NCBI RefSeq assembly: GCF_025231485.1
Contig: NZ_CP104003.1
Coordinates: 3,797,960 to 3,861,959, forward strand
Direction of reading: 5' to 3'
DNA: 64,000 nucleotides
Origin: Salinirubellus salinus
Lineage (GTDB): Archaea; Halobacteriota; Halobacteria; Halobacteriales; Haloarculaceae
In this document: piece by piece, positions 17,384 to 25,472 of the stretch
Position numbering within the stretch: position 1 is the stretch's first letter
How the letters are laid out: every line of letters begins with the position of its first letter
The notes under the pieces: generated by a model
What the model was told of the DNA's origin: nothing
The model's database searches: none
What the model saw: only the letters and a program-made list of their open reading frames with translations
Position numbers and translations under genes: made by a program

Positions 17384-18340
17384 ATGCAACCACCGAAGCA
17401 CCTGTCGAGGATAGTCGAGCAGATACGGAACGACGGCTTCGAGGGCGTGAGCGACGTTCTCTACGAGCTCTACGCCGGATTCCTCTGGAGCAAGGTCAGC
17501 CGTCGTGTCGGGGGACGACATCCGTTCGACCACGACTGGGACCTGCTCGTCGTCCTCGACGCCTGCCGCGCGGACGTGCTGCGGGAGGTCGCTGGTGAGT
17601 ACCCGTTCGTCGGCGACCTCGGCGAGACCCGCTCGGTCGGCTCGACGTCCGAGGAGTGGCTGCTGAAGACGTTCAGCCCCCAGTACCGGGAAGAGATGCG
17701 GCGAACGACGTACGTCACGGGGAACCCGTTCAGCGACTCGATGCTCGAAGCGGACGAGTTCGCCGCCCTCGACGAGGTCTGGCGGTACGCCTGGGACGAG
17801 GAACTGGGTACGATTCCGGCCGAGCCGATAACCGCACAGGCCGTGGCCCGGGGGCGAGCCGACGACGCCGACCGCATGATCGTCCACTATATGCAACCAC
17901 ATTTTCCTTCCGTGCTGGACCCGGGGTTCGGTTCGGCTATCGACCTCGACACCGTGGGCGAACGATGGGAGTCCGTCTGGGATCAGCTGCGCAAGGGCCG
18001 TGTTTCACGGGAGGATGTCTGGACGGCCTACCGGCGGAACCTCGAATACGTCCTAGAGCACGTCGCGGTGCTACTGTCGAACGTCGAGGCCGAGACGGCC
18101 GTCGTCACTGCCGACCACGGCAACTCGTTCGGTTCGTGGGGAGTGTACGGCCACCCGCCGGCGGCGATTCCCGCGGTACGGACGGTTCCCTGGTGTGTGA
18201 CGACGGCCGAAGACACGGGGACGTACGACCTGGCCGGCGACCTCGACTCGCGAGGCGTCGGTGAGGGACCCAGGGGACCTGGTCAGAGCCCCCTCGAGGC
18301 CGACGTCGAGGACAAACTACGCGACCTCGGCTATCTGTAG
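17384..18340 (+). CDS. Sulfatase-like protein of the alkaline phosphatase superfamily, second copy
   Basis: 318 residues and a paralogue of the 2638-3555 product. Shared landmarks are DLLVVLDACRAD (metal Asp at 59), GSTSEEW near 87-92 (candidate Thr/Ser nucleophile), MIVHYMQPHFPS and VVTADHGNSFG (Asp244-His245). It too lacks the C-x-P-x-R sulfatase maturation motif and any signal peptide. Such soluble members in glycan loci could transfer or remove phosphate-type groups; the reaction is not determinable here. It ends 162 nt from the convergent GT-C gene. Confidence 0.75.
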   Translation: MQPPKHLSRIVEQIRNDGFEGVSDVLYELYAGFLWSKVSRRVGGRHPFDHDWDLLVVLDACRADVLREVAGEYPFVGDLGETRSVGSTSEEWLLKTFSPQYREEMRRTTYVTGNPFSDSMLEADEFAALDEVWRYAWDEELGTIPAEPITAQAVARGRADDADRMIVHYMQPHFPSVLDPGFGSAIDLDTVGERWESVWDQLRKGRVSREDVWTAYRRNLEYVLEHVAVLLSNVEAETAVVTADHGNSFGSWGVYGHPPAAIPAVRTVPWCVTTAEDTGTYDLAGDLDSRGVGEGPRGPGQSPLEADVEDKLRDLGYL

Positions 18341-18502
18341 CGGCGTCTCCTCCAGCCGTCGCGTGGTGATGTCTGGCTGTACCCGACTGGCTCCTGAGAG
18401 GGTATTCCTGGCACCGTGGCTGGTGCTCGGTACACCACTGGCAACGACGCCTACACTGTTCCACCGGCGTCACCGTCGTCCGAGACCCTCCGACGAGGCA
18501 GT

Positions 18503-20137
18503 TCACTCGAACCCGAACACGACGAGCCTCTTTCTGTCCGGTGACTGCGTGAACATCATCCGGACATCGCCGTTCGAACGGACGTATCGGTAGAACGGCG
18601 TCCCCTGCAGTCGGCGATTCTGTCGCAGGTCGACGACGAACGCGACCTCACCCGATTCGATTCGTTCCCGGTAGGAACTGTACCTCGCCGCGTTCCCCTG
18701 CGGGTCTTTCGGGGTAAACGCGACGATCTCGATGTCGTCCTGCAGGTAGTAATCCAGGGTGGTGCCGTGATAGCTGATTACGACTATAGTCTCGTCCTCG
18801 TGTTGTGCCTGATACTCCTCTATGAACCGGGCGACTTCGTCGTACCCGGTATCGGTGTTGATGGGGCTCACGGCGGAGTTGGCGACCGGCGATGGGGGGA
18901 CGATCAGCAACAGTGCGACCACCGACAGCATCACTACTCGGTCGATATCTGGTCTCGATATCGACCAGGAGTTCAGGTCCCTCAGGCGGCTGGACATGTC
19001 TGCCGCGTAGTAGATGCCCGTCACGGCCAAGACGGGGACCAGCGGGAGGATGTACCGGGGGAACTTGACCGTGAGTAGACTGACGAACAGCAGCGGTAGG
19101 ACGACCACCCACGCCAGAAAGGCTCGGTCCCGCTGTCCGTCGTTTCGCAGCCCCAGCACTCCACCGCCGAGGGTCACGATGAGGGAGAGGAGATAGAACA
19201 GTCCTACTTCGGTCGTGAGCCAGTACACGTACGTCCAGATGGGTGGCTCTCGATAGACGGTCGAACCCACCTCGATAGCGTGCCCCCCGCCGACGTGCTT
19301 TAGATTGTGACCGAGCGTCGCGCCGACAACGTACGCGACGTTTCCGACGATCGGGATATTGAACACCAGTTGGACGAACGCCCCGACCGACTCGGGAAGG
19401 CCGAGGAACTGCTTGATCAGTTCCCCAAAGTCCCGCTCGACCGGTGGGTGAGCAACAACGTAGTACGGCAGATAGACGACGGCGACGAAGGCTACCGCAC
19501 TCCCGACGAAGTACTTGGCCTGTCTAAAGCGTTGTTGCCCACCGAAATCCTGCCAGAGGAACCAGAGAACACCGAGGACGATCGGGAGTGCGTATATGAA
19601 GCCGTACGCCTTGGACGTCAGGACCCCTCCGATTGCGAGGCCGGTCCAGACGACCCATCTCGTTTCGCCGGTCCGGCCGAAACAGAGGAGCGCGTAGATG
19701 CCACCGACGAAGAAGAACGTTAGCGGCACGTCCAGAATGGCCAGTACCGATCTGGTGGCGAAGAAGTACGTCGCCCCAAGTAGAGCCCCTGCCAGCAGTC
19801 CCACCAGTCGGTCGGCGAGCAGTACACCCAGCCGGTAGGTGACGTGGACCGTCGCGAGACCGAACAGCACGACCGGAAGTCTGGCTCCGAAGGTCCCCTC
19901 CCCAAAGACGAGTTGCCCGACCCCGATGAAATATTTCGCCGTGGGTGCGATCATGTGGGTCGGGTTCACGTACGGGTCGCCCGTGACCGCCGAGTACCCG
20001 TACTGAGCGTAGAGAACCTCTCCCACATTCATCGCTCCGCGGAGATTCAGGAGATACCAGGAACAGAGAACGATCAGGAGTACGACCTCGCCGAGATGGG
20101 GGAACGCTCCGAGTGTTCGCCTGACCCGTCCCTTCAT
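18503..20137 (-). CDS. GT-C fold (GT39/ArnT-like) membrane glycosyltransferase
   Basis: 544 residues from ATG 20137 (MKGRVRRTLGAFP). I prefer this to the upstream ATG 20164 or TTG 20182 because a TATA-like CTTAATAT lies 29 nt upstream of it and a perfect palindrome fills the gap. About 11 hydrophobic spans are followed by an outward-facing C-terminal domain. The first loop reads MNVGEVLYAQYG, so the usual acidic pair is reduced to one Glu. IAPTAKYFIGVGQLVFGEGTFGARLP is the typical second element of GT39 enzymes. It should use a polyprenyl-phosphate sugar. Its bases look less GC-rich than those of neighbours (32/60 GC at 18781-18840), hinting at transfer. Confidence 0.75.
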   Translation of the reverse strand: MKGRVRRTLGAFPHLGEVVLLIVLCSWYLLNLRGAMNVGEVLYAQYGYSAVTGDPYVNPTHMIAPTAKYFIGVGQLVFGEGTFGARLPVVLFGLATVHVTYRLGVLLADRLVGLLAGALLGATYFFATRSVLAILDVPLTFFFVGGIYALLCFGRTGETRWVVWTGLAIGGVLTSKAYGFIYALPIVLGVLWFLWQDFGGQQRFRQAKYFVGSAVAFVAVVYLPYYVVAHPPVERDFGELIKQFLGLPESVGAFVQLVFNIPIVGNVAYVVGATLGHNLKHVGGGHAIEVGSTVYREPPIWTYVYWLTTEVGLFYLLSLIVTLGGGVLGLRNDGQRDRAFLAWVVVLPLLFVSLLTVKFPRYILPLVPVLAVTGIYYAADMSSRLRDLNSWSISRPDIDRVVMLSVVALLLIVPPSPVANSAVSPINTDTGYDEVARFIEEYQAQHEDETIVVISYHGTTLDYYLQDDIEIVAFTPKDPQGNAARYSSYRERIESGEVAFVVDLRQNRRLQGTPFYRYVRSNGDVRMMFTQSPDRKRLVVFGFE

Positions 20138-20157
20138 GGATTGACAGGTGTCAATCC
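20138..20157. promoter_or_regulatory. Perfect palindromic operator candidate at the GT-C gene start
   Basis: Arms GGATTGACA and TGTCAATCC with a 2-bp centre form a 20-bp perfect palindrome. It sits between the TATA-like element (20163-20171) and ATG 20137, so a bound protein would block initiation. The core TTGAC-N4-GTCAA recurs at 42354-42367. Confidence 0.55.
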
Positions 20158-20162
20158 GAGTC

Positions 20163-20171
20163 ATATTAAGT
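20163..20171 (-). promoter_or_regulatory. TATA-like promoter element of the GT-C gene
   Basis: Minus-strand ACTTAATAT lies about 29 nt before ATG 20137, the spacing expected for a leaderless archaeal promoter. It is the reason for choosing that start. Confidence 0.5.
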
Positions 20172-20279
20172 ATGCTCTGCAAAATCGGGCGCCTCGGACG
20201 GAGATGGCGCAGCTAGTGACCGCTCAGATCACGGTCGGCGGGGTCTCTGTAGCCGGTGGGAGACATCGTCCCCGACCGG

Positions 20280-21587
20280 TCAGGTTCCGTCGAACACGGT
20301 CTGCCACGTATTGCCGTCCCACATCTTCACCCGGTACGTGCCGAACGACCCTCCGTCATGCCAGCCGACGTCGGTGGGCCGTACCCACGATGACCCGTCG
20401 TAGTACTTCAGAACGGCCGACGAGGAACTGTCGGTGCTAGTCTCGAACGCCCCGAGGTCTGGCGCCGAGCCGTTGTACGGGATACTGACGTCCGTCCCTG
20501 CGTCGATGTACGGACTCCCGTCGGGGAGGCGAAGGAAATCCGGACTCGAGACGTCGACGCTGCGGAAATCGACGGGGTCGGCGTTGAAGTTCCCGCTCTC
20601 GGACGAGTTCCAGTTGCAGGTGACGACCTCTGCCTCCGAACCGATCTTGAGGTCCCATCCACCGCCACCCTTCCCGAGGGTGTTCACGATTCGGTGGACA
20701 CCCCCCGAGCTGAGGTAGAGATTCTGACTCCCGTTGTTGTAGGCGGTGCAGTTGATTACCTCTACGCCGATGTCGATGCCGGGGTTGCCGATGCCACGAG
20801 TCTCGTTTTCGAACGCGACACACTGCTCCAGACGGTGCCCACCGGTCGATTTGTCGAGGTCGCCCATCTTGAACCCGTTACCATCGCCGACGATCGACCC
20901 GCTGAGGTCACGCCCGTTCCGATAGCAGACGACCCGACGGAGGAGCGCCGGTTGATCCGGATTACTTCCGCCGTCCGACGAGCCCTTGAGGTCGATCCCA
21001 TCGTCGGAGTTGTGGTGGATGAGACAGTCCTCTATCACCGTGTTGGCGATGTTGTCGGCGGCCCGGATTCCGTCGCTATTCCCGCCGGAGACGCCGTCGT
21101 ACACCTCGCACCCTCGGACGGTGAAGCGGTCTACTCCGAGGGCACACGAGATACCGGCGCCGAAACTGTCGCCAGCTCCGTGACCGTGAATCTCACAGTC
21201 CTCGACCACGACGTTCACACACGACGACCCGTGGGCGCGGACGTTGTGGGTATCGGCGTGCATCACCTCGAACCCACGGAAGGTGGTGTACTGTGAGTTG
21301 CTGAGGTCGACCCCTTGGCCGGAGTTCTGTGTGAAGTCGAGCGTCGGGACCTCGTCCTGGTAGGCTTCGACGACGATCCGGTTCGACTCCTGCCCGGGAA
21401 GGCCCTGCAGTCTGACCGCCGTCGAGGAGGGATAGGTTCCCCCCCTGACCTTCACGACGTCGCCTGCCTGGAGGTCGACGCTCCCGTTACTGGTGTCGAT
21501 GGGGCCGAAGTCAGCCCAGGGATCGCTCAGCGACGAACCGCTGTTCACGTTGTCGCCGTTCGCGGCATCGATGTAGTACGTGGTCAT
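20280..21587 (-). CDS. Right-handed parallel beta-helix protein (tail-spike / pectate-lyase-like)
   Basis: 435 residues. After a MTTYYIDAANGDNVNSGSS start typical of secreted or spike-like beta-helix proteins, there are repeated short turns rich in Gly, Asn and Val (VVVEDCEIHGHG, FTVRGCEVYDG, NTVIEDCLIHHNSDDGIDL, VEVINCTAYNNG) that stack as a parallel beta-helix. The last 50 residues hold two aromatic motifs (YYDGSSWV, MWDGNTWQTVF) like those ending phage tail fibres. No signal peptide is visible. The start lies 5 nt after the stop of the 107-residue head-like gene, so the two are probably translated together. The fold suggests glycan binding or cleavage; no catalytic triad can be assigned. 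Confidence 0.7.
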   Translation of the reverse strand: MTTYYIDAANGDNVNSGSSLSDPWADFGPIDTSNGSVDLQAGDVVKVRGGTYPSSTAVRLQGLPGQESNRIVVEAYQDEVPTLDFTQNSGQGVDLSNSQYTTFRGFEVMHADTHNVRAHGSSCVNVVVEDCEIHGHGAGDSFGAGISCALGVDRFTVRGCEVYDGVSGGNSDGIRAADNIANTVIEDCLIHHNSDDGIDLKGSSDGGSNPDQPALLRRVVCYRNGRDLSGSIVGDGNGFKMGDLDKSTGGHRLEQCVAFENETRGIGNPGIDIGVEVINCTAYNNGSQNLYLSSGGVHRIVNTLGKGGGGWDLKIGSEAEVVTCNWNSSESGNFNADPVDFRSVDVSSPDFLRLPDGSPYIDAGTDVSIPYNGSAPDLGAFETSTDSSSSAVLKYYDGSSWVRPTDVGWHDGGSFGTYRVKMWDGNTWQTVFDGT

Positions 21588-21592
21588 GTATC

Positions 21593-21916
21593 TCAGGACG
21601 TATCTACCCAGAGATCACCCTCTGAGGGGCTGGACGGCGCACTCGACTGTACGTCGATACGCGAGACGTCGTCCGAGACGACCTCACGACCGCTCGCCAG
21701 CTGTCCGATGTACTGCCAGTTGTTTCCATCGCCCACGAACACCGCGCCAGTGTCCGTGGCCAGGAACTTCGCCCCGCTCTTTGGTTCGTAGTTCCCCCGC
21801 TTCGTCGCTTGGTCTCGTATCTCAACGTCCGTGTCGAGCCTGGTGAAGTTATCATTCAGGGGGAGGTGCCAGTCGGTGGAACCCTTCTCTGGTGTCGCGT
21901 ATCTGTGGTCGGTCAT
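21593..21916 (-). CDS. Short tail-fibre-head-like protein
   Basis: 107 residues. It shares almost all of its N-terminal 60 residues with the product of 22034-23080: YATPEKGSTDWHLPLNDNF, then DVEIRD, then SGAKFLATDTGAVFVGDGNNW. The end, SSPSEGDLWVDTS, resembles the PxxGDxWxDTS motif found before the body domain of phage tail fibres. Here the protein stops exactly at that junction and the next gene begins 5 nt later with a beta-helix body, in a different frame. It may be an adaptor, or half of a split fibre. No signal peptide. Confidence 0.65.
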   Translation of the reverse strand: MTDHRYATPEKGSTDWHLPLNDNFTRLDTDVEIRDQATKRGNYEPKSGAKFLATDTGAVFVGDGNNWQYIGQLASGREVVSDDVSRIDVQSSAPSSPSEGDLWVDTS

Positions 21917-22033
21917 GGTCGTTCTATGTCGGTGTTGAGGTCGTGAGTCGGTCCTTCCGGCCGGTGGTGACGGGGCCCGAACGCTGTCGGTCGACGAGTG
22001 GTCGTGGCGCCCTGTTGGGGGAGTGGACTGTCG

Positions 22034-23080
22034 TCAGACGATTTCATAGTTGTCGTAGACCGCTCTCTGGGTCGTCGGGTTCTTGTACGACTCGTTGTAC
22101 ATGAACCCGATTCCGCCGGACGTCCACGTCGTGTCGGCCGTCGGGTTCTGGTCTTCGACGAACACCGACCCGTCAGAGTTGTAGATAGTGTACGGCATCG
22201 TGCCGTCGGAGTTCCACGTCACTTCGAGGGTGTACACCTGCCCGGTCGAGACCTCCGTTTCGATCGCCGAGAGGGAACTCAAGCTGTCGATGTTGTGCTG
22301 GTGTCGGGTTTCTGTCACTCTTTCCATCTCGACACCCGGCGAAGCACCGGCGTCGATTCTGATCCTGTACCCCTGCTCCGGGTTCGACACGCTCCCGGTG
22401 TTCTGGACGCCCCACAGCACCCCCCCGTAGGTGTTGGCGGTGTCGATTCGCACGTCACACCTGAACGTGTCGCCGACACTCGGATAGACGGGAAGCCCAC
22501 TCACGCTCGCTATCGTCCGATAGTTGTCGTCACGGTTGTCGCCGTTCGTCCGCTCTCGCATCAGCGACCTGCTTCCGTCGATTGTCAGACTGGAATCGGA
22601 CGTGAGCTCGAACAGGGTCAGGTCCTCACCGCCGAACGCCGACAGGTCGTTCGTCTCCGCATCGAACACCGTCCCCGTCGACGTCGTTACGTCGTCGCCA
22701 CTGGAACCGCCACTGTCTGGCCCAGTCCCCGCGATTGTGAGCCAGCCGGAGGAGGTCCACACGTTCAGCCCAGCGTTTCCGGTATCGATCCAGACGTCTT
22801 TGACGCTCGGGGACTGTGGCTCTGTGTCCTGTACGAGGAGGTCCCCGTCGGACCGGTTGATGTTCCCGAAGAACTCCCACTGCGACCCGTCCCCGACGTA
22901 CACGCGTCCCGTGTCGGTTGCCAGGAATTTCGCTCCAGATTTCGGAGTGTACGAACCCTTGTTCGCGTCCGAATCCCGTATCTCGACGTCACTGTCGATG
23001 AGCTTGAAATTCTCGTTGAGCGGGATGTGCCAATCGGTCGATCCTTTCTTCGGCGTGTTGTACTGGTGGTTCTCTGTCAT
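22034..23080 (-). CDS. Tail-fibre-head-like protein with a lectin/LamG-like body
   Basis: 348 residues. The head (about 1-75) has YNTPKKGSTDWHIPLNENFKLID and SGAKFLATDTGRVYVGDGSQWEFFG, then a PQSPSVKDVWIDTG junction and NVWTSSGWLTIAG. The body (about 150-348) looks like a concanavalin/LamG-type beta-sandwich: VGDTFRCDVRIDTANTYGGV, YTLEVTWNSDGTMPYTIY, TWTSGGIGFMYN. It has no signal peptide. Together with the two downstream genes it forms a three-gene minus-strand set. The head motif is reminiscent of viral tail fibres, but the flanks are glycan genes and no other viral gene is visible. Confidence 0.65.
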   Translation of the reverse strand: MTENHQYNTPKKGSTDWHIPLNENFKLIDSDVEIRDSDANKGSYTPKSGAKFLATDTGRVYVGDGSQWEFFGNINRSDGDLLVQDTEPQSPSVKDVWIDTGNAGLNVWTSSGWLTIAGTGPDSGGSSGDDVTTSTGTVFDAETNDLSAFGGEDLTLFELTSDSSLTIDGSRSLMRERTNGDNRDDNYRTIASVSGLPVYPSVGDTFRCDVRIDTANTYGGVLWGVQNTGSVSNPEQGYRIRIDAGASPGVEMERVTETRHQHNIDSLSSLSAIETEVSTGQVYTLEVTWNSDGTMPYTIYNSDGSVFVEDQNPTADTTWTSGGIGFMYNESYKNPTTQRAVYDNYEIV

Positions 23081-23240
23081 GGTTCGTTCTGAATCTGGTG
23101 TTCGTGTGCGTCAGTTCGCGTGCCGGTCCTCGCGCCGCCCACCCTCCGTGGGTGTCCGCGGTCGCCATCCGTGGGGAGCCGCGGAGTTCCCGTGCTGTCG
23201 GGTTCGGGGCGTGCTCGGTCGCTCACGCGGTCGGTCGCGC

Positions 23241-24005
23241 TCACTCGGTCCCTCCGAAGCCGTAGAACCCGTAATCTTGATCGCCGTAGTCGTCGTCCAC
23301 TATCGGCGTCGCTGTCGCCGTCGGGGTCGGCGTGGCAGTGGCGGTTGGCGTCGGCGTGGCCGTCGCGGTCTCCTGCGTTCCGTCAGTAACGGTGAGCGTG
23401 TACGATCCCGTCCCGCCGTTGAGGTCGACGAGTGCGACGAAGTACGTCCCTGTCGTGGAGACGAGTTCGGTCACCCGTGCCGTGTCCCCACCGACATACA
23501 CCTGGTCGCGGAACCCGTCCGGACCATACAGTGAGAGCGCGGCCACACCGTCACCGGTATCTCGGGTGACTTCGACCGTCAGGTCGGTCTCGCTGTCGAC
23601 GTCGAATCCGAACCAGTCCACGTCACCGCTGGTCAGTTCACCCGTGGCCTCCGTGTTGAGGGAGACCAGCGTCGCGTCCGGGCGGCTGTCGTTCGTCTCT
23701 GTCTCGGTGGCGGTCGCCAGACTGGTGACCGCGGCGTCCAGGACCGCGAGTTTGGATTCGTCCGTGACCACCGGCGGACCACCGTACCCGTACGCGCTCT
23801 CGAGGTCGTCTGCCTCTGTCGTCGCGTTTGACTGCTGGCCGGGTCGGGAACCAGCCACGTATCCACCTGACCCAACCGCCGCGACCGCAGTGAGTTTGAG
23901 CCAGAATCGACGGGTTGCGTACCGTTCATCTCCGTGGTTCGTGTCGCTTCTCTCGGAGGGCGGTTCACCCTCGTGTTCTGTGCGTTCGTTCGTGTGCCTC
24001 GACAT
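23241..24005 (-). CDS. Secreted protein with a PPC-like beta-sandwich and Tyr-Gly-rich ends
   Basis: 254 residues. The N-terminus has RRFWLKLTAVAAVGSGGYVAG, a Tat-like signal. A Tyr/Gly stretch (AYGYGGPP, about 71-78) follows. Residues about 105-205 form a bacterial pre-peptidase C-terminal (PPC) type domain: DVDWFGFDVDSETDLTVEV, LYGPDGFRDQ, GTYFVALVDLNGGTGSYTLTV. Then come Thr-Pro-Ala-rich repeats and a tail ending YGDQDYGFYGFGGTE. Such Tyr-Gly tails recur in haloarchaeal secreted proteins, and I suspect a sorting or binding tag. The Thr-Pro segment is a plausible O-glycosylation site. A TATA-like GTATATCT at about 24030-24037 fits a nearly leaderless start. Confidence 0.65.
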   Translation of the reverse strand: MSRHTNERTEHEGEPPSERSDTNHGDERYATRRFWLKLTAVAAVGSGGYVAGSRPGQQSNATTEADDLESAYGYGGPPVVTDESKLAVLDAAVTSLATATETETNDSRPDATLVSLNTEATGELTSGDVDWFGFDVDSETDLTVEVTRDTGDGVAALSLYGPDGFRDQVYVGGDTARVTELVSTTGTYFVALVDLNGGTGSYTLTVTDGTQETATATPTPTATATPTPTATATPIVDDDYGDQDYGFYGFGGTE

Positions 24006-24311
24006 CCGTCTATGAAATTTCTCGATATGTAGATATACTCTATTATAGTTTCATAGATATATTAAATATATTTATTATTGAGGTTTGACGAGGGGTCGTG
24101 AGTAACCATTCGGCGGAAGGCGTACTAAATGGGAATTTCGAGTCCGCAATTGAGTCGAGTGACACATTGAACGCCGGTGAGCGATCCCCGAGCGCTGACA
24201 GAACTGGCGGTGGACTACTACTGGTGACCAGTGTCTCACTGTCTCGAAGGGGTCGCGTAGCAGGGACCGGCCGTCGGGTACCGCGCCCCAGAGCGCGGCC
24301 GCCAGTCTCGC
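24006..24311. other. AT-rich promoter region and gene-free spacer
   Basis: 306 nt. The first 80 nt are markedly AT-rich with overlapping TATA-like runs and an inverted repeat: CTATGAAA at 24010-24017 and TTTCATAG at 24049-24056. This is probably the promoter and control region of the 23241-24005 gene. The rest holds an open frame starting GTG 24098 that runs antisense into the DUF1616 gene; I do not accept it as real. Confidence 0.45.
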
Positions 24312-25358
24312 CTACGACTCCGTGGCGGCGACGTCGATCCAGATGTGCGTCGATCTATCGGCGTTGTCCAGCGTCGGTTCGGGTGGTGGAGCACCGCGAT
24401 AGAGCAGGTACACGACCCGGAGGTCCTCGCCGGTCACGGATGGCCGGATCTCGTGCGCTTGACGCCACTCCTGTCCGTGTTCGAGCTGGACGTCCTCGAA
24501 CCGACGCAGTTCCTCGCGCTCCAGCACCTCGAGCGGCTCGTCGCCGGGTGGAGTCCCGTCTCCGGGGCCAACACTCGTCCGCTGGAGCACCACTACGACG
24601 TTATACGTCACCGCTCGGTGCTCGCGGTTGGTGATTCCCACCACGAGCGGTTTCGATTCGCCGCGCACGAAGGATGTCGGGTAATCGGCAGTGACGTAGT
24701 CGTCGTCACTGGTCTCGGTCAGGAGGTAGAACTCCGAGAACTGTTCACCATGACGGGGGGTAGCCGCGAGGTACGACACCGAGACCACCGAGACGACGAC
24801 GCCAGCGGCGATGACGACGACGAGCACGGTGTCGAGCGTTCCACCCTGTGAGACCCGTGTCCGTGCCGCTGTCAGCCACTGGTCTCCCCGGACCTGGAAC
24901 CGCCGGTCCGGTCCGAGTTGCTGTCGGCGATACCACGCCACCACGGCAGCCGTGCAGGTGAGTAGCGCCAGTCCGACGAACACGGGAACCGGACGGACAC
25001 CCCAGAGCGTGTAGTTCAGGACGAGTGCCAGCAGGGGACTCGTCACCAGACTCAGACCGACCGACAGTACGAGCCGTTCGAGGCCGCCGGACTCCCCCAC
25101 GACGTCGTCGAACGCGTCGTGTGCGGGATAGAGCGCCGCGACGAGAGCGTACCCCGGCCAGAGGACGACGAGCGGCAGGGCGAGTATCGGACGGACAGCG
25201 ACGAGCGACGGGAGGACCACCGCGACCGCACCGACGCAGGCGAGCAGGACGACGACTCCGAGGTCCCCGTAGCTCCAGACGAGCGAGCGGATCCGCGACC
25301 CATCACCGGTGGTCGATCTCCGCAGACCGTCTCCCGGAACCGTGGAATCCTCGTCCAT
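24312..25358 (-). CDS. DUF1616 family membrane protein
   Basis: 348 residues from the ATG at 25358 (MDEDSTVPG), which has GAGAGGTGAGAGG just upstream; a GTG four codons earlier is possible. Four hydrophobic spans lie in the first half: DLGVVVLLACVGAVAVVLPS, LPLVVLWPGYALVAALYP, VLSVGLSLVTSPLLALVLNY and VFVGLALLTCTAAVVAWY. A fifth is at about 180-205. After that comes an outward domain (FYLLTETSDDDYVTADYPTSF, then GITNREHRAVTYNVVV). This arrangement is diagnostic of DUF1616, a family common in haloarchaea and often near glycan genes. Function unknown. Confidence 0.8.
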   Translation of the reverse strand: MDEDSTVPGDGLRRSTTGDGSRIRSLVWSYGDLGVVVLLACVGAVAVVLPSLVAVRPILALPLVVLWPGYALVAALYPAHDAFDDVVGESGGLERLVLSVGLSLVTSPLLALVLNYTLWGVRPVPVFVGLALLTCTAAVVAWYRRQQLGPDRRFQVRGDQWLTAARTRVSQGGTLDTVLVVVIAAGVVVSVVSVSYLAATPRHGEQFSEFYLLTETSDDDYVTADYPTSFVRGESKPLVVGITNREHRAVTYNVVVVLQRTSVGPGDGTPPGDEPLEVLEREELRRFEDVQLEHGQEWRQAHEIRPSVTGEDLRVVYLLYRGAPPPEPTLDNADRSTHIWIDVAATES

Positions 25359-25472
25359 CTGTCCTCTCACCTCTCGGGCACGAGTACATAAATCGGTTCG
25401 CCTCGGCCATCTCCGGAGGCGAACCGGCGTCAGCGCTCCCGGCCCACGAGCTCCCCGAGAGCACGACTCACA

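Noticed and set aside
20280-24005. An integrated provirus around the tail-fibre-like genes
   Set aside because: No capsid, portal, terminase, integrase or att-like repeats are visible; only fibre-like domains occur.
24098-24634. Frame from a GTG just after the AT-rich region
   Set aside because: It runs antisense through the DUF1616 gene with Arg-rich shadow sequence. Only the first 35 codons look neutral.
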